Of a stretch of 64,000 nt of DNA, positions 36,076-45,270 are shown piece by piece. The DNA comes from CAYTMY01 sp964618075 (GTDB taxonomy: Bacteria; Bacillota; Clostridia; Eubacteriales; Anaerofustaceae), in contig CAZTZO010000005.1 of assembly GCA_964618075.1 (NCBI GenBank), positions 1-64,000 on the forward strand. The letters run 5' to 3'. Both the position numbers and the translations under genes were made by a program. Position 1 is the stretch's first letter, and each line of letters begins with the position of its first letter. Below the pieces are notes generated by a model that ran no database searches, was not told the DNA's origin, and was given only the letters and a program-made list of their open reading frames with translations.

Positions 36076-36789
36076 TTAAACCCATACGTCAGGCTTTAGC
36101 TTGCCGACATCTTTTATATATGCGTTGAAATTTCCGTTCATATCACAGGTTGCCAAAAATATTTCACTGACTTCTTTTATATTCTGTTCACTAAGCATTT
36201 TATAAAGCCATCTCTCATCTTTACCAATATTTTGCAAAGTTTCCTTCATTACTTTGCCATCGATTATTACATTTGCACTGTATAATTCCTGCTGCACTTT
36301 TATCTTAACATCCTTTGGCATCAACGGTTTATTCTCGCTATTCGGCATAAAGCTCATTTGACCGTTTGGTTCAAGGACGCACAAATATAGTTCATCTAAG
36401 TTAAAATATCCGGAATTTCTCATAGAAACGAGAAATTCATTTATATCTATTTTTGATTTTTTAAAGTTTTCTTTATAAAGCTTGCCGTCGTAGTACAAAA
36501 TCAGCGACTTACCTACAAAGAACCTTCTGAGCATAACAGATTTACTCGTGGCTACAGATATAAGCGTCGATACAAGCGCGTATACTATCATTGCAGTCAA
36601 GGGCTTAAATATTTCTTCATTTGTTGAAATTGCCATTTCGGCAGCAATCGAGCCGATTGTAATACCGTTTATATAATCATACATGCTCAATTGTGACATT
36701 TGTCTTTTGCCCATTATTTTCGTAAGAATAAATAATACAGCAACTGACGATATCGCGGATACTATTATCTTCAAATAAACATTTTCCAT
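36076..36789 (-). CDS. DUF421 (YetF/YcaP-type) membrane protein
   Basis: Three N-terminal transmembrane helices (starting IIVSAISSVAVLFILTKIMG) contain the family motif GKRQMSQLSMYDYINGITIGSIAAE, followed by a cytoplasmic domain with FFVGKSLILYYDGKLYKENFKKSKI and a terminal beta domain. The function is unknown in general; some members are linked to spore or envelope physiology. The ATG at 36789 gives the standard short lead into helix 1; an in-frame TTG at 36807 would start inside the pgsA terminator hairpin. No clear ribosome binding site precedes the ATG. Length is about 237 residues, as usual for the family. Confidence 0.85.
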   Translation of the reverse strand: MENVYLKIIVSAISSVAVLFILTKIMGKRQMSQLSMYDYINGITIGSIAAEMAISTNEEIFKPLTAMIVYALVSTLISVATSKSVMLRRFFVGKSLILYYDGKLYKENFKKSKIDINEFLVSMRNSGYFNLDELYLCVLEPNGQMSFMPNSENKPLMPKDVKIKVQQELYSANVIIDGKVMKETLQNIGKDERWLYKMLSEQNIKEVSEIFLATCDMNGNFNAYIKDVGKLKPDVWV

Positions 36790-36794
36790 ATAAA

Positions 36795-36824
36795 AATAGG
36801 ATACCAATTATCGGGTATCCTATT
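36795..36824 (-). terminator. Terminator of pgsA
   Basis: An 11-bp perfect stem (36795-36805 with 36814-36824; arm GGATACC with GGTATCC) and an eight-base loop, followed by T's on the minus strand, lies 25 bases after the pgsA stop. It ends only six bases before the DUF421 start, so folding would also hide that gene's leader. Confidence 0.8.
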
Positions 36825-36848
36825 CACAAAAGCACAAAATATTAAAGC

Positions 36849-37424
36849 TTATTCTTCTTTTGTGTCTGATTCAGAATTACGTTTGATTTCATTTTTAAGA
36901 GCAAACGCACCGTACGCATAGCTTATAAAAGCAACTATCATCAATGCTACCGATAAGAACAAAACATATTGCGCAAACGGTATATTCAGAAGAAACAAAG
37001 CAATCGACAGATAAAAAGTTCCAGTTGCGCATTTGCCCCATATGTTCGATGATAAAACATTGCTTTTCAGTTGTCCTTTTATATAAATAGCGCCTAGAAG
37101 CATCGTTAATTCCTTACACACAACTATTATAGGCACGATAACAGGTATCCTGTGGTCGATCCATAACGCAAGCAGTATAGCTACCTGTGTTAATTTGTCT
37201 GCCAGAGGATCGAGAATTCTCCCAAGCTCAGTTATCAGATTGTACTTTCTGGCTACAGCCCCGTCCACTACATCAGTCAAAAAAGATATGGCTACGACTG
37301 TAAACGAAGCATATATAAAAGGCTCTTTCACAAAATAGAAATATAAAAAAACCGGAATGAGTATTATTCTGAATATGGATAAGATGTTTGGTATTTTGAA
37401 TATATCTTTAGTTGTACTCTTCAT
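36849..37424 (-). CDS. pgsA: CDP-diacylglycerol--glycerol-3-phosphate 3-phosphatidyltransferase
   Basis: A membrane enzyme making phosphatidylglycerophosphate, the first step to phosphatidylglycerol and cardiolipin. The CDP-alcohol phosphatidyltransferase signature DGAVARKYNLITELGRILD, continuing PLADK, has all the spaced Asp residues (D-G-x2-A-R-x8-G-x3-D-x3-D). The N-terminus NIPNILSIFRIILIPVFLY is typical of PgsA, and about five helices follow in 191 residues. It is a single gene with a terminator, upstream of the DUF421 gene. Confidence 0.93.
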   Translation of the reverse strand: MKSTTKDIFKIPNILSIFRIILIPVFLYFYFVKEPFIYASFTVVAISFLTDVVDGAVARKYNLITELGRILDPLADKLTQVAILLALWIDHRIPVIVPIIVVCKELTMLLGAIYIKGQLKSNVLSSNIWGKCATGTFYLSIALFLLNIPFAQYVLFLSVALMIVAFISYAYGAFALKNEIKRNSESDTKEE

Positions 37425-37521
37425 ATTTTCCTTATTATTCCGTTATTACTTTATTTAATTATAGCATTTATTTATCATAAACATACAAAGCAGAGTAAAT
37501 TAATTATAAGTTAATAGTAAG

Positions 37522-37710
37522 CTAGCTGCGTTTAATAAGAATTTTGTGATCGAGCAGTTTTATTTCGCTCAGTGTTCCCTTCGCTGTTATCTGTTCTCCC
37601 AGAATATCCTCTAAGAATATCCCGTCAGATTGAGGTATAACGCAAATTACGTTATCCATTATTTTTTGTGTACCTTCTTCTGAAATATAGTATGCGGTTG
37701 ATTCACACAT
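37522..37710 (-). CDS. CooT-family small nickel-binding-type protein
   Basis: A 62-residue protein beginning MCESTAYYI with the invariant N-terminal Met-Cys of CooT, followed by DNVICVIPQSDGIFLEDILG and a last strand ILIKRS. The layout (MC, small beta barrel, 'G-hints' loop) matches CooT-family proteins, in which Cys2 helps bind nickel. No CO-dehydrogenase gene is in the window, so any nickel role is inference. Its start lies inside the queG 3' end (an 8-base overlap), so the two are translationally coupled. Confidence 0.7.
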   Translation of the reverse strand: MCESTAYYISEEGTQKIMDNVICVIPQSDGIFLEDILGEQITAKGTLSEIKLLDHKILIKRS

Positions 37711-38620
37711 TTCTTCCTCCTCCAGTACTCCTGTTAATAATATTATTACAATTTATCTTCAATGAGTCAAGTCCTCGCCAAGCCAAAGAGCACCTTGCGT
37801 ATCTATTTCTAAACGCTTCCTCATTCATATTCATTATATCACTTTTCAGAGGAAAAGCATCATTTAGCGTCGATGAAAATTCTTCATGTAAATCAGTCGG
37901 TGCATTTTTATTAAAAGGACATCTCTTCTGGCAGATATCACATCCGAAGATGTATGTTGTAGTATTGTAATTTTTTCCGGTTTGGTTTAAATATGAAACA
38001 CATTTATCAAAATGGTATTTACCGTCCTGTGAATATGCATTCTGAGGACATCCTTGCAAGCAAACGCTGCAAGAACCGCACTTTGACTCTTTCGTTTGTA
38101 CTGCTTGGCTTATGTCTATATCAAGTAAAATGTGCCCTAAAAATATATAGGAACCGAATCTTTCATTTATTATTAAACCGTTTTTTCCGAAAAAACCTAT
38201 TCCGGAGCAGTATGCCAAAGCCTTATCCGACAACTTTCCCGTATCAATGTATATCCTGTAATGACATGTATACTCCTTCACAAACTCTTTCATGAGGAAG
38301 TCAGCCTTTTTCTTTAATACGCGGTGATAATCTTCTCCAAATGAAGAGCTCGCTATCTGCACTCTGTCACCTTTAAGATCGTTAATCTTTAAAGAACTGT
38401 TATAGCTTAGAGCAAACGATATTACAGATTTTGCCGGTTTCCAAGCATTTTTTATATCCAATCGATCATAAATACTGCCCTTAAAGAAAGGAATTTCCTG
38501 TTTTGGGGGGATATCTATATTCTGTGTGTACTTATCCAATGCTCTATTATCGACTATTCCTATCACATCAATGTCAAACTTTTCGGCAAGCGAAACTATC
38601 AGACTGTAAACGCTATTCAT
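37703..38620 (-). CDS. queG: Epoxyqueuosine reductase QueG
   Basis: A cobalamin- and iron-sulfur-dependent enzyme performing the last step of tRNA queuosine synthesis. YIDTGKLSDKALAYCSGIGF matches the conserved VDT-P-ER-lA--aGlG region with the catalytic Asp, followed by FGKNGLIIN. Two 4Fe-4S motifs are intact: CGSCSVCLQGCP and CDICQKRCPFN. At 305 residues it lacks the C-terminal HEAT-like extension of the long form. It overlaps coaE and the CooT-like gene. Its B12 requirement fits the cobalamin genes in the window. Confidence 0.88.
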   Translation of the reverse strand: MNSVYSLIVSLAEKFDIDVIGIVDNRALDKYTQNIDIPPKQEIPFFKGSIYDRLDIKNAWKPAKSVISFALSYNSSLKINDLKGDRVQIASSSFGEDYHRVLKKKADFLMKEFVKEYTCHYRIYIDTGKLSDKALAYCSGIGFFGKNGLIINERFGSYIFLGHILLDIDISQAVQTKESKCGSCSVCLQGCPQNAYSQDGKYHFDKCVSYLNQTGKNYNTTTYIFGCDICQKRCPFNKNAPTDLHEEFSSTLNDAFPLKSDIMNMNEEAFRNRYARCSLAWRGLDSLKINCNNIINRSTGGGRNV

Positions 38621-39212
38621 TACATTTTAATATGGAATCGAAAACAATTCGAACCGCATTTTTCAAATCTTCGATTCCTCCGTCATTGTATATTATTGCA
38701 TCAGCATATGAAATTTTTTCATCTATATCCATTTGTGCAGCGATTCTCTCTTTTGCTTCGTTTTCTGTCATAGTATCACGGCTGATAATGTTTTTTATCA
38801 TGCTGTCTATAGGCGAATAAATAAGAAGCACCGTATCGACATCGCCTGTAAGCCCTTCTTCTATTAAAAGCGGACATTCATATATTACAAACTGACAGCC
38901 TTTGGAATCGTACTCCTGTACATAGTCCAAAAACAATTTCTTTACGCGGGGATGTATTATCGCGTTGATTTCTTTTCTTTTTACTTCATCTTCGAATATC
39001 AGGCTTGCGGTTTTCTTTCGGTCCAGCTCATCGTTAATGAATATTTCGCTTCCGAGCTTCTCCTTGAGTTTAGTTTTAACGTCTTCAAAATTAACTACTT
39101 CACGAGAAAGCTCGTCGGCATTGATAACATTAATTGAATACATCTGTGAGGCTATACCACAAACAGTACTTTTCCCGCTTCCGATACCTCCGGTAACTCC
39201 GATTATTTTCAT
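38613..39212 (-). CDS. coaE: Dephospho-CoA kinase CoaE
   Basis: The last step of coenzyme A synthesis. The Walker A is GVTGGIGSGKSTVC, then INADELSREVV, and YECPLLIEEGL with the lid region ISRDTMTENEAKERIAAQMD. The start at 39212 is chosen because it opens MKIIGVTGG, has GAGG about 10 bases upstream, and lies one base after the polA stop; an in-frame ATG 30 bases earlier would overlap polA. Length is 199 residues. polA-coaE linkage is common in Firmicutes. The 3' end overlaps queG. Confidence 0.93.
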   Translation of the reverse strand: MKIIGVTGGIGSGKSTVCGIASQMYSINVINADELSREVVNFEDVKTKLKEKLGSEIFINDELDRKKTASLIFEDEVKRKEINAIIHPRVKKLFLDYVQEYDSKGCQFVIYECPLLIEEGLTGDVDTVLLIYSPIDSMIKNIISRDTMTENEAKERIAAQMDIDEKISYADAIIYNDGGIEDLKNAVRIVFDSILKCNE

Positions 39213-39213
39213 A

Positions 39214-41820
39214 TCATTTTGCCTCATACCAGCTTTCGCCACTTGATACCTGAACGGTAAGCGGCACCTTGAGTTTTACCGCATTTTGCATTTCTTCCGT
39301 CAATAAGAGAGTAACTTCCTGCTTTTCTTCTTTCAAGCAATCAATTATCAATTCATCATGCACCTGAAGTATTAGCTGACTCTTTAAATGCTCTTGCGAG
39401 AGTCTTTCGCCGACATTTATCATCGCTATTTTTATAATATCTGCGGCAGTTCCCTGGATTGGCGTATTCATTGCTGTTCTCTGTGCGAATGCTCTTATAT
39501 TTGCGTTGCCTGAATTGATTTGCGGAATATATCTTCTTCTGCCGAAAAGCGTTTCTACATAACCTTTATCTTTGGCAAATAAAACAATGTCATCCATATA
39601 TTTTTTTATCCCCTCGAACTTATTCAGATATGTGTCGATATATTCCTTTGCGTCTTTTCTTGAAATATTAATATTTTTCGATAAGCCGAAATCACTGATA
39701 CCGTAAACGATGCCGAAGTTTACCGCTTTGGCTCTCGAGCGCTGAGTTGACGTAACTTCATCGGGACTTACGCCAAATACTTCCGAAGCTGTTTTAGTAT
39801 GAATATCCTCGCCGTTTTTAAAGGCTTCAATCATATTTTGATCGCCCGAAACATGAGCTAATACTCTGAGCTCTATTTGTGAGTAGTCTGCGTCAACAAG
39901 TATTCTGCTATTATCGGAAGGAATAAATATTTTTCTTATAACACGACCCTCCTGCGTTTTTACAGGTATATTCTGAAGGTTGGGCGCGCTGGAAGATATT
40001 CTGCCGGTGGTGGTTATTGTCTGATTAAAGGACGTGTGTATTTTGTCGTCCTTATCGGCTAATTTAATTAGCCCTTTAACATATGTCGAGCTGAGCTTTG
40101 TTATCTTCCTTAGCTCTATTATTTTACTGACTATAGGATGTGTATTTTTTATCTTTTCCAGCACTTCAATATCGGTAGAATAACCGGACTTCGTTTTTTT
40201 GACAACAGGCAAGCCCAGTTCATCAAACAATAATTCACCGAGTTGTTTCGATGAGTTGATATTAAAGCTTATATCCTTGTTGCCAAGCTGCAAAATATCA
40301 TGAGTGAGCGCAGCGATTCTCTCTGCAAATTCATCCTCCAAACGACAAAGCATTTTCATGTCGACCTTGAAGCCGACTAACTCCATCTGCGCCAATATAA
40401 ATATCAATCGATGCTCAATATTATAATATAAATCATTAAGAGCTTCCTGCTTTAATAACGTTTCAAACTTATCATACAGCCTTATTATAACGTATGCCTG
40501 TTTAACCAAATAATCTTTATCGACTGTGTCGACCAAATCAAAAAAGGATTGTTGCTTCGGTTTAGGCGTTTGTTTGAGTTCAATATCAAGATACTTCTTT
40601 GCCATAACCTCGAGTGAATATCTCTCATCCGATGGATTGATGACATAGCCTGCAACAAATACGTCAAAAACGACTCCTTTAGCATTAACGAAGTTTTTTA
40701 TAAACTCTTTATATAGCTCTTTGTAGTCATGAACGACCTTTAAAATCTTTTCATTCTCGAAAAGCTCTTTTATAAACTCATATTCGCAGTTCTCGATGAG
40801 ATAGTTGTCTTCGTTAGTCGATATGGCTACATAATAATTATCACTTGTTGTTTTATCCGAAATCTGTACGCCGATAGTCTTTCCGATCAATTCTTTTAAA
40901 TCGGGTTTTCCGATAACAGGCGGTATGCAAAGTACCGAGCTTTCTTCTTTGATTTCATTTGAAACACCGATGCTTTTAATGAGGTTTTTCATCTCATATT
41001 TATTTAGGATATTTATAAAGCCTTCTTTTCTTAAGTCATAATCATCCGCATTTTCATAATCAAGAATTATCGGAACATTTCTGTTTATCGTACCAAGCTC
41101 TTTACTTAAATACGCGTCGGTCTTGCCGTTTAACAGTTTTTCCTTTAATTTCTCCTTTATTGCGTCTATATTTTCGTATACACCGTCTAAGCTTTTATAC
41201 TCTTTTATAAGACCCAAAGCGGTTTTTTCACCGATACCGTTTATTCCCGGAATATTGTCGGACTTATCTCCCATTAAAGCTTTTAATTCTATCATCTGAG
41301 GCGCACTTAGTCCATAGGTTTCTTCAAGGTAATCCTTATCGACATTTACGGTGTCACTGACGCCTTTTTTTGCATACATAATTGTCGCATAATCACTCAC
41401 AAGCTGAAATGAATCTCTGTCCCCTGTTACAACTGTTGTATGGTCTTTGTTTTTTTCGGATAAGGAGCAAACATATCCTATAATGTCATCGGCTTCATAA
41501 TCCTTGCACTCCAAAAAAGCAATGCCTGCTTCCTTAATCAACTCAATGACTATCGGTATTTGAGCCTTAAGCTCCTCCGGCATCTGTTGGCGCCCGGCCT
41601 TGTATTCGTTAAACAATTCATGTCTGAACGTATGCTTTCCGGCGTCAAAAGCAGCGAACAGATAATCCGGAGAATGCTCATTTATCAGTTTTATGAGCAT
41701 ATTCATAAAGCCGTATATGGCATTTGTAGGCGTACCGTCGGTCGAATGCATCGGACGGACTGCGTAAAACGCCTTATATAACAGCGAATAGGCGTCTATA
41801 ATATAAATATTTTTATCCAT
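39214..41820 (-). CDS. polA: DNA polymerase I
   Basis: A repair and Okazaki-fragment polymerase of 868 residues. The N-terminal 5'-3' exonuclease starts NIYIIDAYSLLYKAFYAV and includes VVTGDRDSFQLVSDY and GDKSDNIPGINGIGEKTA. The middle (about residues 300-480) lacks the DExD proofreading motifs, as in other Firmicutes, so 3'-5' exonuclease is probably inactive. The polymerase domain has DADYSQIELRVLAH (motif A), RSRAKAVNFGIVYG (motif B) and LQVHDELI (motif C). It is 24 bases downstream of the aminotransferase and next to coaE. Confidence 0.96.
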   Translation of the reverse strand: MDKNIYIIDAYSLLYKAFYAVRPMHSTDGTPTNAIYGFMNMLIKLINEHSPDYLFAAFDAGKHTFRHELFNEYKAGRQQMPEELKAQIPIVIELIKEAGIAFLECKDYEADDIIGYVCSLSEKNKDHTTVVTGDRDSFQLVSDYATIMYAKKGVSDTVNVDKDYLEETYGLSAPQMIELKALMGDKSDNIPGINGIGEKTALGLIKEYKSLDGVYENIDAIKEKLKEKLLNGKTDAYLSKELGTINRNVPIILDYENADDYDLRKEGFINILNKYEMKNLIKSIGVSNEIKEESSVLCIPPVIGKPDLKELIGKTIGVQISDKTTSDNYYVAISTNEDNYLIENCEYEFIKELFENEKILKVVHDYKELYKEFIKNFVNAKGVVFDVFVAGYVINPSDERYSLEVMAKKYLDIELKQTPKPKQQSFFDLVDTVDKDYLVKQAYVIIRLYDKFETLLKQEALNDLYYNIEHRLIFILAQMELVGFKVDMKMLCRLEDEFAERIAALTHDILQLGNKDISFNINSSKQLGELLFDELGLPVVKKTKSGYSTDIEVLEKIKNTHPIVSKIIELRKITKLSSTYVKGLIKLADKDDKIHTSFNQTITTTGRISSSAPNLQNIPVKTQEGRVIRKIFIPSDNSRILVDADYSQIELRVLAHVSGDQNMIEAFKNGEDIHTKTASEVFGVSPDEVTSTQRSRAKAVNFGIVYGISDFGLSKNINISRKDAKEYIDTYLNKFEGIKKYMDDIVLFAKDKGYVETLFGRRRYIPQINSGNANIRAFAQRTAMNTPIQGTAADIIKIAMINVGERLSQEHLKSQLILQVHDELIIDCLKEEKQEVTLLLTEEMQNAVKLKVPLTVQVSSGESWYEAK

Positions 41821-41844
41821 TACATATCTCCATAATAGAAGTAA

Positions 41845-43035
41845 CTAGCTAATGAATTCTTCAAGACGATCCATGCCGGCTTGTATGTCCTCCATACAAC
41901 ATGCGTATGAGAAACGTATAAATCCCTCTTTGCCAAAACCGATGCCCGGCACGGTTGCAACATGGGCGCTGTTTAAAAGCTCCATAGCAAAATCAGTAGA
42001 TGTTTTTATTGATACATCATTATATTTTTTATTTAAGAGCTTTGATATGTCTGCAAATACATAAAATGCTCCGTATGGATAAATATATGAAATATCTTGA
42101 AGGGCTTCAAGCCTTTTTATTATATACTTTCTTCGTCTGTCATATTCCAAACGCATTTCTTCGACAAAGCCTTGATCCATTGTCAGTGCCGTTATGGATG
42201 CTCTCTGACTTATTGTGCTGGGATGAGAAACGCATTGTCCTTGTACGCTTGACATCGCTTTTATTATTTCGTTATTTGCCGCAGTGTAACCTATTCTCCA
42301 ACCGGGCATTGCATAAGTTTTAGACAGTCCGTTGATAGTTAAGGTTATATCTTTTATTTCTTCGGATAAAGAGGCAACTGAAATATGTTTTGCACCTTCG
42401 TATATAAAGTTATCGTATATTTCATCGCTTATTATGTATATACCATGTTTTAAGCATACCTGCGCGATTTTCTCCAAGGCTTTTTTATCATATACACTGC
42501 CTGTAGGATTACAAGGGTTGTTAATTATCAATGCCTTTGTTTTATCCGTTATCCTGCTTTCCAATTCTTCAGCCGTCAACAAAAACGAATTTTCTTTTTT
42601 TGTTTCCGCTATTACAGGTATACCGTAAGCAAGCTTTACCATTTCGCAATAACTGACCCAATAAGGACACGGTATAATAACTTCGTCACCCTCGCTTATC
42701 AAAACCTGCAGGCAAGTATAAAGTGCATGTTTGGCTCCGCTGGATACAATGATATTGTTTGAAGAATATTGCAGATCATTTTCTCTTTTCAGCTTCAGAC
42801 AAATTGCTTCTCTTAGCTCAACAAATCCCTTCACATCAGAATAGCGCGAGTAATCCTCGTTTATAGCGTCTATTGCCGCTTGCTTTATCGTTTTGTTTAC
42901 TTTAAAATCAGGTTCCCCCGCACCAAAGGAATAAACCTTGAGACCTTTCTCTTTTAAGTTGTTTGTAAGCGCCGATACCGCAAGCGTCGCCGACGGTATA
43001 AGTGTATCAAGCTTGTTCGATAACTTTTTCTTCAT
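41845..43035 (-). CDS. Class I pyridoxal-phosphate aminotransferase, probably aspartate aminotransferase
   Basis: A 396-residue fold-type I enzyme, subgroup I-beta by overall pattern. SFGAGEPDFKVNKTIKQAA is the N-terminal substrate loop, YSDVKGFVELREAI follows, IINNPCNPTGSVY is the PLP-phenolate Asn/Tyr region, and the Schiff-base lysine is in INGLSKTYAMPGWRIGY. The C-terminal substrate Arg is in FIRFSYA. These match aspartate/aromatic aminotransferases of Clostridia; the exact amino donor cannot be fixed by sequence. It has its own promoter, and polA follows. Confidence 0.88.
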   Translation of the reverse strand: MKKKLSNKLDTLIPSATLAVSALTNNLKEKGLKVYSFGAGEPDFKVNKTIKQAAIDAINEDYSRYSDVKGFVELREAICLKLKRENDLQYSSNNIIVSSGAKHALYTCLQVLISEGDEVIIPCPYWVSYCEMVKLAYGIPVIAETKKENSFLLTAEELESRITDKTKALIINNPCNPTGSVYDKKALEKIAQVCLKHGIYIISDEIYDNFIYEGAKHISVASLSEEIKDITLTINGLSKTYAMPGWRIGYTAANNEIIKAMSSVQGQCVSHPSTISQRASITALTMDQGFVEEMRLEYDRRRKYIIKRLEALQDISYIYPYGAFYVFADISKLLNKKYNDVSIKTSTDFAMELLNSAHVATVPGIGFGKEGFIRFSYACCMEDIQAGMDRLEEFIS

Positions 43036-43109
43036 ATTTTCTCCATGCTGCGTTCATAGATTTGTGATATAAATTTCTAGAAATATAATAGAATAAAGAT
43101 TCTGTTATG

Positions 43110-43138
43110 ATTATACGCAATTAAAACAATCTAAGCAA
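43110..43138 (-). promoter_or_regulatory. Probable promoter of the aminotransferase gene
   Basis: On the minus strand a perfect TATAAT (43110-43115) has TTGCTT (43133-43138) 17 bases upstream. It lies about 75 bases before the start codon. The -35 is weak (three of six). Confidence 0.45.
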
Positions 43139-43234
43139 GACGCTCAGGAAAGACTGAAATATCTTTACTGAATTTATTTAAAAAATCGATATAATCTTTG
43201 ATATGTGATAACTTAACTATTGGCTTATAAACAA

Positions 43235-43261
43235 AAGCCTCCGGCTTTACGCCGAAGACTT
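43235..43261 (-). terminator. Terminator of the ispH-S1 operon
   Basis: An 11-bp stem with two G-U pairs (43235-43245 with 43251-43261; core CGGC) and a five-base loop, followed on the minus strand by TTTTG and TTTAT, lies 9 bases after the ispH-S1 stop codon. Confidence 0.7.
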
Positions 43262-43269
43262 TATAAAAA

Positions 43270-45267
43270 TTATTTTAAGTATTTTTTGAAAGCTTCTTCC
43301 ATAGAAGCATGGCTGTCTTCTTTATAGAATATCTTGTTCTGTTCGACTTTTCGTTTCGGAGCCTCAGACAAATCCTTTATGCTGAGTCCTATTTTTCTCT
43401 TTTCATTGTCAATATCCATTATTTTAAATTTAACCGTATCACCGACTTTAAGAACGCTCTCTACGGTATCAACTTTATCGTATGAAATATTCGAGATATG
43501 AATAAGCCCTTCCACTCCGGGAACAATTTCCGCAAAAGCACCGAACTTGGTTATTGATTTAATTGTACCCTCAGTTACCGCACCGACTTTGAACTGCTTT
43601 GAGAATACCGACCAAGGTTCTTCTGTCATATCCTTTACAGACAATTTAACTTTATTGTTCTCTCTGTCAAGCTCGGTTATCTTTGCTTCCAACACATCGC
43701 CAACCTTACAGAAGTTCTGAGGTTTGCCTATTCTTTTCCAAGACAAATCGGATATGTGAACAAAGCCGTCAACACCGTTCAAATCAAGGAAAATCCCGAA
43801 ATCAGTAATATTCTTTACAGGAGCGCTCAAAACATTCCCAACTTCAAGTGCTGCCATTGCGGTCTGTCTCTTTTGTGCTTCCTCGGCACGTCTTTTGTCC
43901 AATGCCTCCTGAAGAATAACCCTTCTTGAGAAGATAATTTTGTTTTTATCCTTGTCGAATTCTATAATCCTTCCCTCGACTTCCTTGCCAAGCAAAGCGT
44001 TTATATCTTCAACGTATTTCAGCGCATATTGATATGCAGGCATGAATGCTTTGGCAAAGCTCAAATCTACAATAAAGCCGCCCTTCACGACCTTTACGAT
44101 TTTACCGGGAAGAGTTTCTTTTGACTCGAACTTTTCCTGTGTTACCTTCATAGCGGCAATCTCATCGACCTTTATCTTTGAAAGCACCACATTGCCGATA
44201 CCATCGTTCATGTCTGTTATCATAGCTTCGACTTCATCGCCTATAGCAACAGTTGAAGGTAAATCCGTATATAAATCCATAAGGAAATCGGCCTTTTTGA
44301 TTATACCGTCTGACTTGTAGCTTATATCTACATAAACTTCGTCTTCATTGACGGAAATTATCTTCCCTTTTACAATATCTCCTACTTTTAATCTTTTGAA
44401 ATCGTCTAACGACTTTTCCAGGTTTTCCATTGAGTTCTCCATTTTTTGAACTACCTCCAATATGATATGCTCCGGTGTCGATGCTCCGGCTGTTATGCCC
44501 ACCACCGGGGCATTCTCAAAATCAGGCGGTTGTAAATCCTCCGCCGATTCTATTTGTATGACAGTTTTGCAGTTCTTTCTGCAGGTATCCGCAAGTTTTT
44601 TTGTATTCGAGCTCGCGAACCCTCCGATAACGATCATCACATCTGCTTTTTTCGCTATCTTTTCGGTTTCCTGTTGTCTGAGCGATGTGGTCGAGCAAAT
44701 GGTATTGAATACTATTGCATCAGGTGATATTTGTTTTATCTTGGCACATACGTCGTCGAACAAGTTTTTGGGTATTGTAGTCTGAGCGACTACGCATATA
44801 TTACCTGTTAAGGAAATATCATTGCAAAATTCCTGTGCGGAACCGATTATTACCGCTTCGTTTTCGCACCATCCGTTGATTCCTATCACCTCAGGATGTG
44901 ATTTATCCCCCACAATTACAACAGTATAACCTTTTTTATGATATTTTTCAACTTTATTTTGAATTGATTTTACATAAGGGCATGTGGCATCTATAACAGA
45001 CAGCTTTTTCTCATATGCTTCTTTGTAAATACACGGCGAAGCACCGTGTGAGCGGATTATCAAAATCCCTTCTTCGATGCCGTTGAGCGAATCGACAGCA
45101 TGAATCCCCATATCCGACAATTCTTTAACTACAAACGGATTATGTATGAGCTCTCCATATGTATATATGCTTTCATTGCCATATTCATGTGCTGCAACAA
45201 CTGCTTTATTTACGGCGTTGTTCACTCCAAAGCAAAAGCCTGCGTTCTGTGCTTTAATAATAACCAT
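43270..45267 (-). CDS. ispH: 4-hydroxy-3-methylbut-2-enyl diphosphate reductase fused to ribosomal S1-type domains
   Basis: A 665-residue fusion. Residues 1-~285 are IspH, the last step of the non-mevalonate isoprenoid pathway: iron-sulfur cysteines are in AGFCFGV, DATCPYV and FNTICST, with IHNPFVVKEL, DKSHPEVIG and GASTPEHIILEV for substrate binding. Residues ~290-650 carry four S1 RNA-binding domains (for example GDIVKGKIISVNEDEVYVDI, VGNVLSAPVKNITDFGIFLD and VGAVTEGTIKSITKFGAFAE). The fusion is common in Clostridia, where it may stand in for ribosomal protein S1. It starts three bases after the plsC stop, and ends before a terminator. Confidence 0.95.
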   Translation of the reverse strand: MVIIKAQNAGFCFGVNNAVNKAVVAAHEYGNESIYTYGELIHNPFVVKELSDMGIHAVDSLNGIEEGILIIRSHGASPCIYKEAYEKKLSVIDATCPYVKSIQNKVEKYHKKGYTVVIVGDKSHPEVIGINGWCENEAVIIGSAQEFCNDISLTGNICVVAQTTIPKNLFDDVCAKIKQISPDAIVFNTICSTTSLRQQETEKIAKKADVMIVIGGFASSNTKKLADTCRKNCKTVIQIESAEDLQPPDFENAPVVGITAGASTPEHIILEVVQKMENSMENLEKSLDDFKRLKVGDIVKGKIISVNEDEVYVDISYKSDGIIKKADFLMDLYTDLPSTVAIGDEVEAMITDMNDGIGNVVLSKIKVDEIAAMKVTQEKFESKETLPGKIVKVVKGGFIVDLSFAKAFMPAYQYALKYVEDINALLGKEVEGRIIEFDKDKNKIIFSRRVILQEALDKRRAEEAQKRQTAMAALEVGNVLSAPVKNITDFGIFLDLNGVDGFVHISDLSWKRIGKPQNFCKVGDVLEAKITELDRENNKVKLSVKDMTEEPWSVFSKQFKVGAVTEGTIKSITKFGAFAEIVPGVEGLIHISNISYDKVDTVESVLKVGDTVKFKIMDIDNEKRKIGLSIKDLSEAPKRKVEQNKIFYKEDSHASMEEAFKKYLK

Positions 45268-45270
45268 TCG

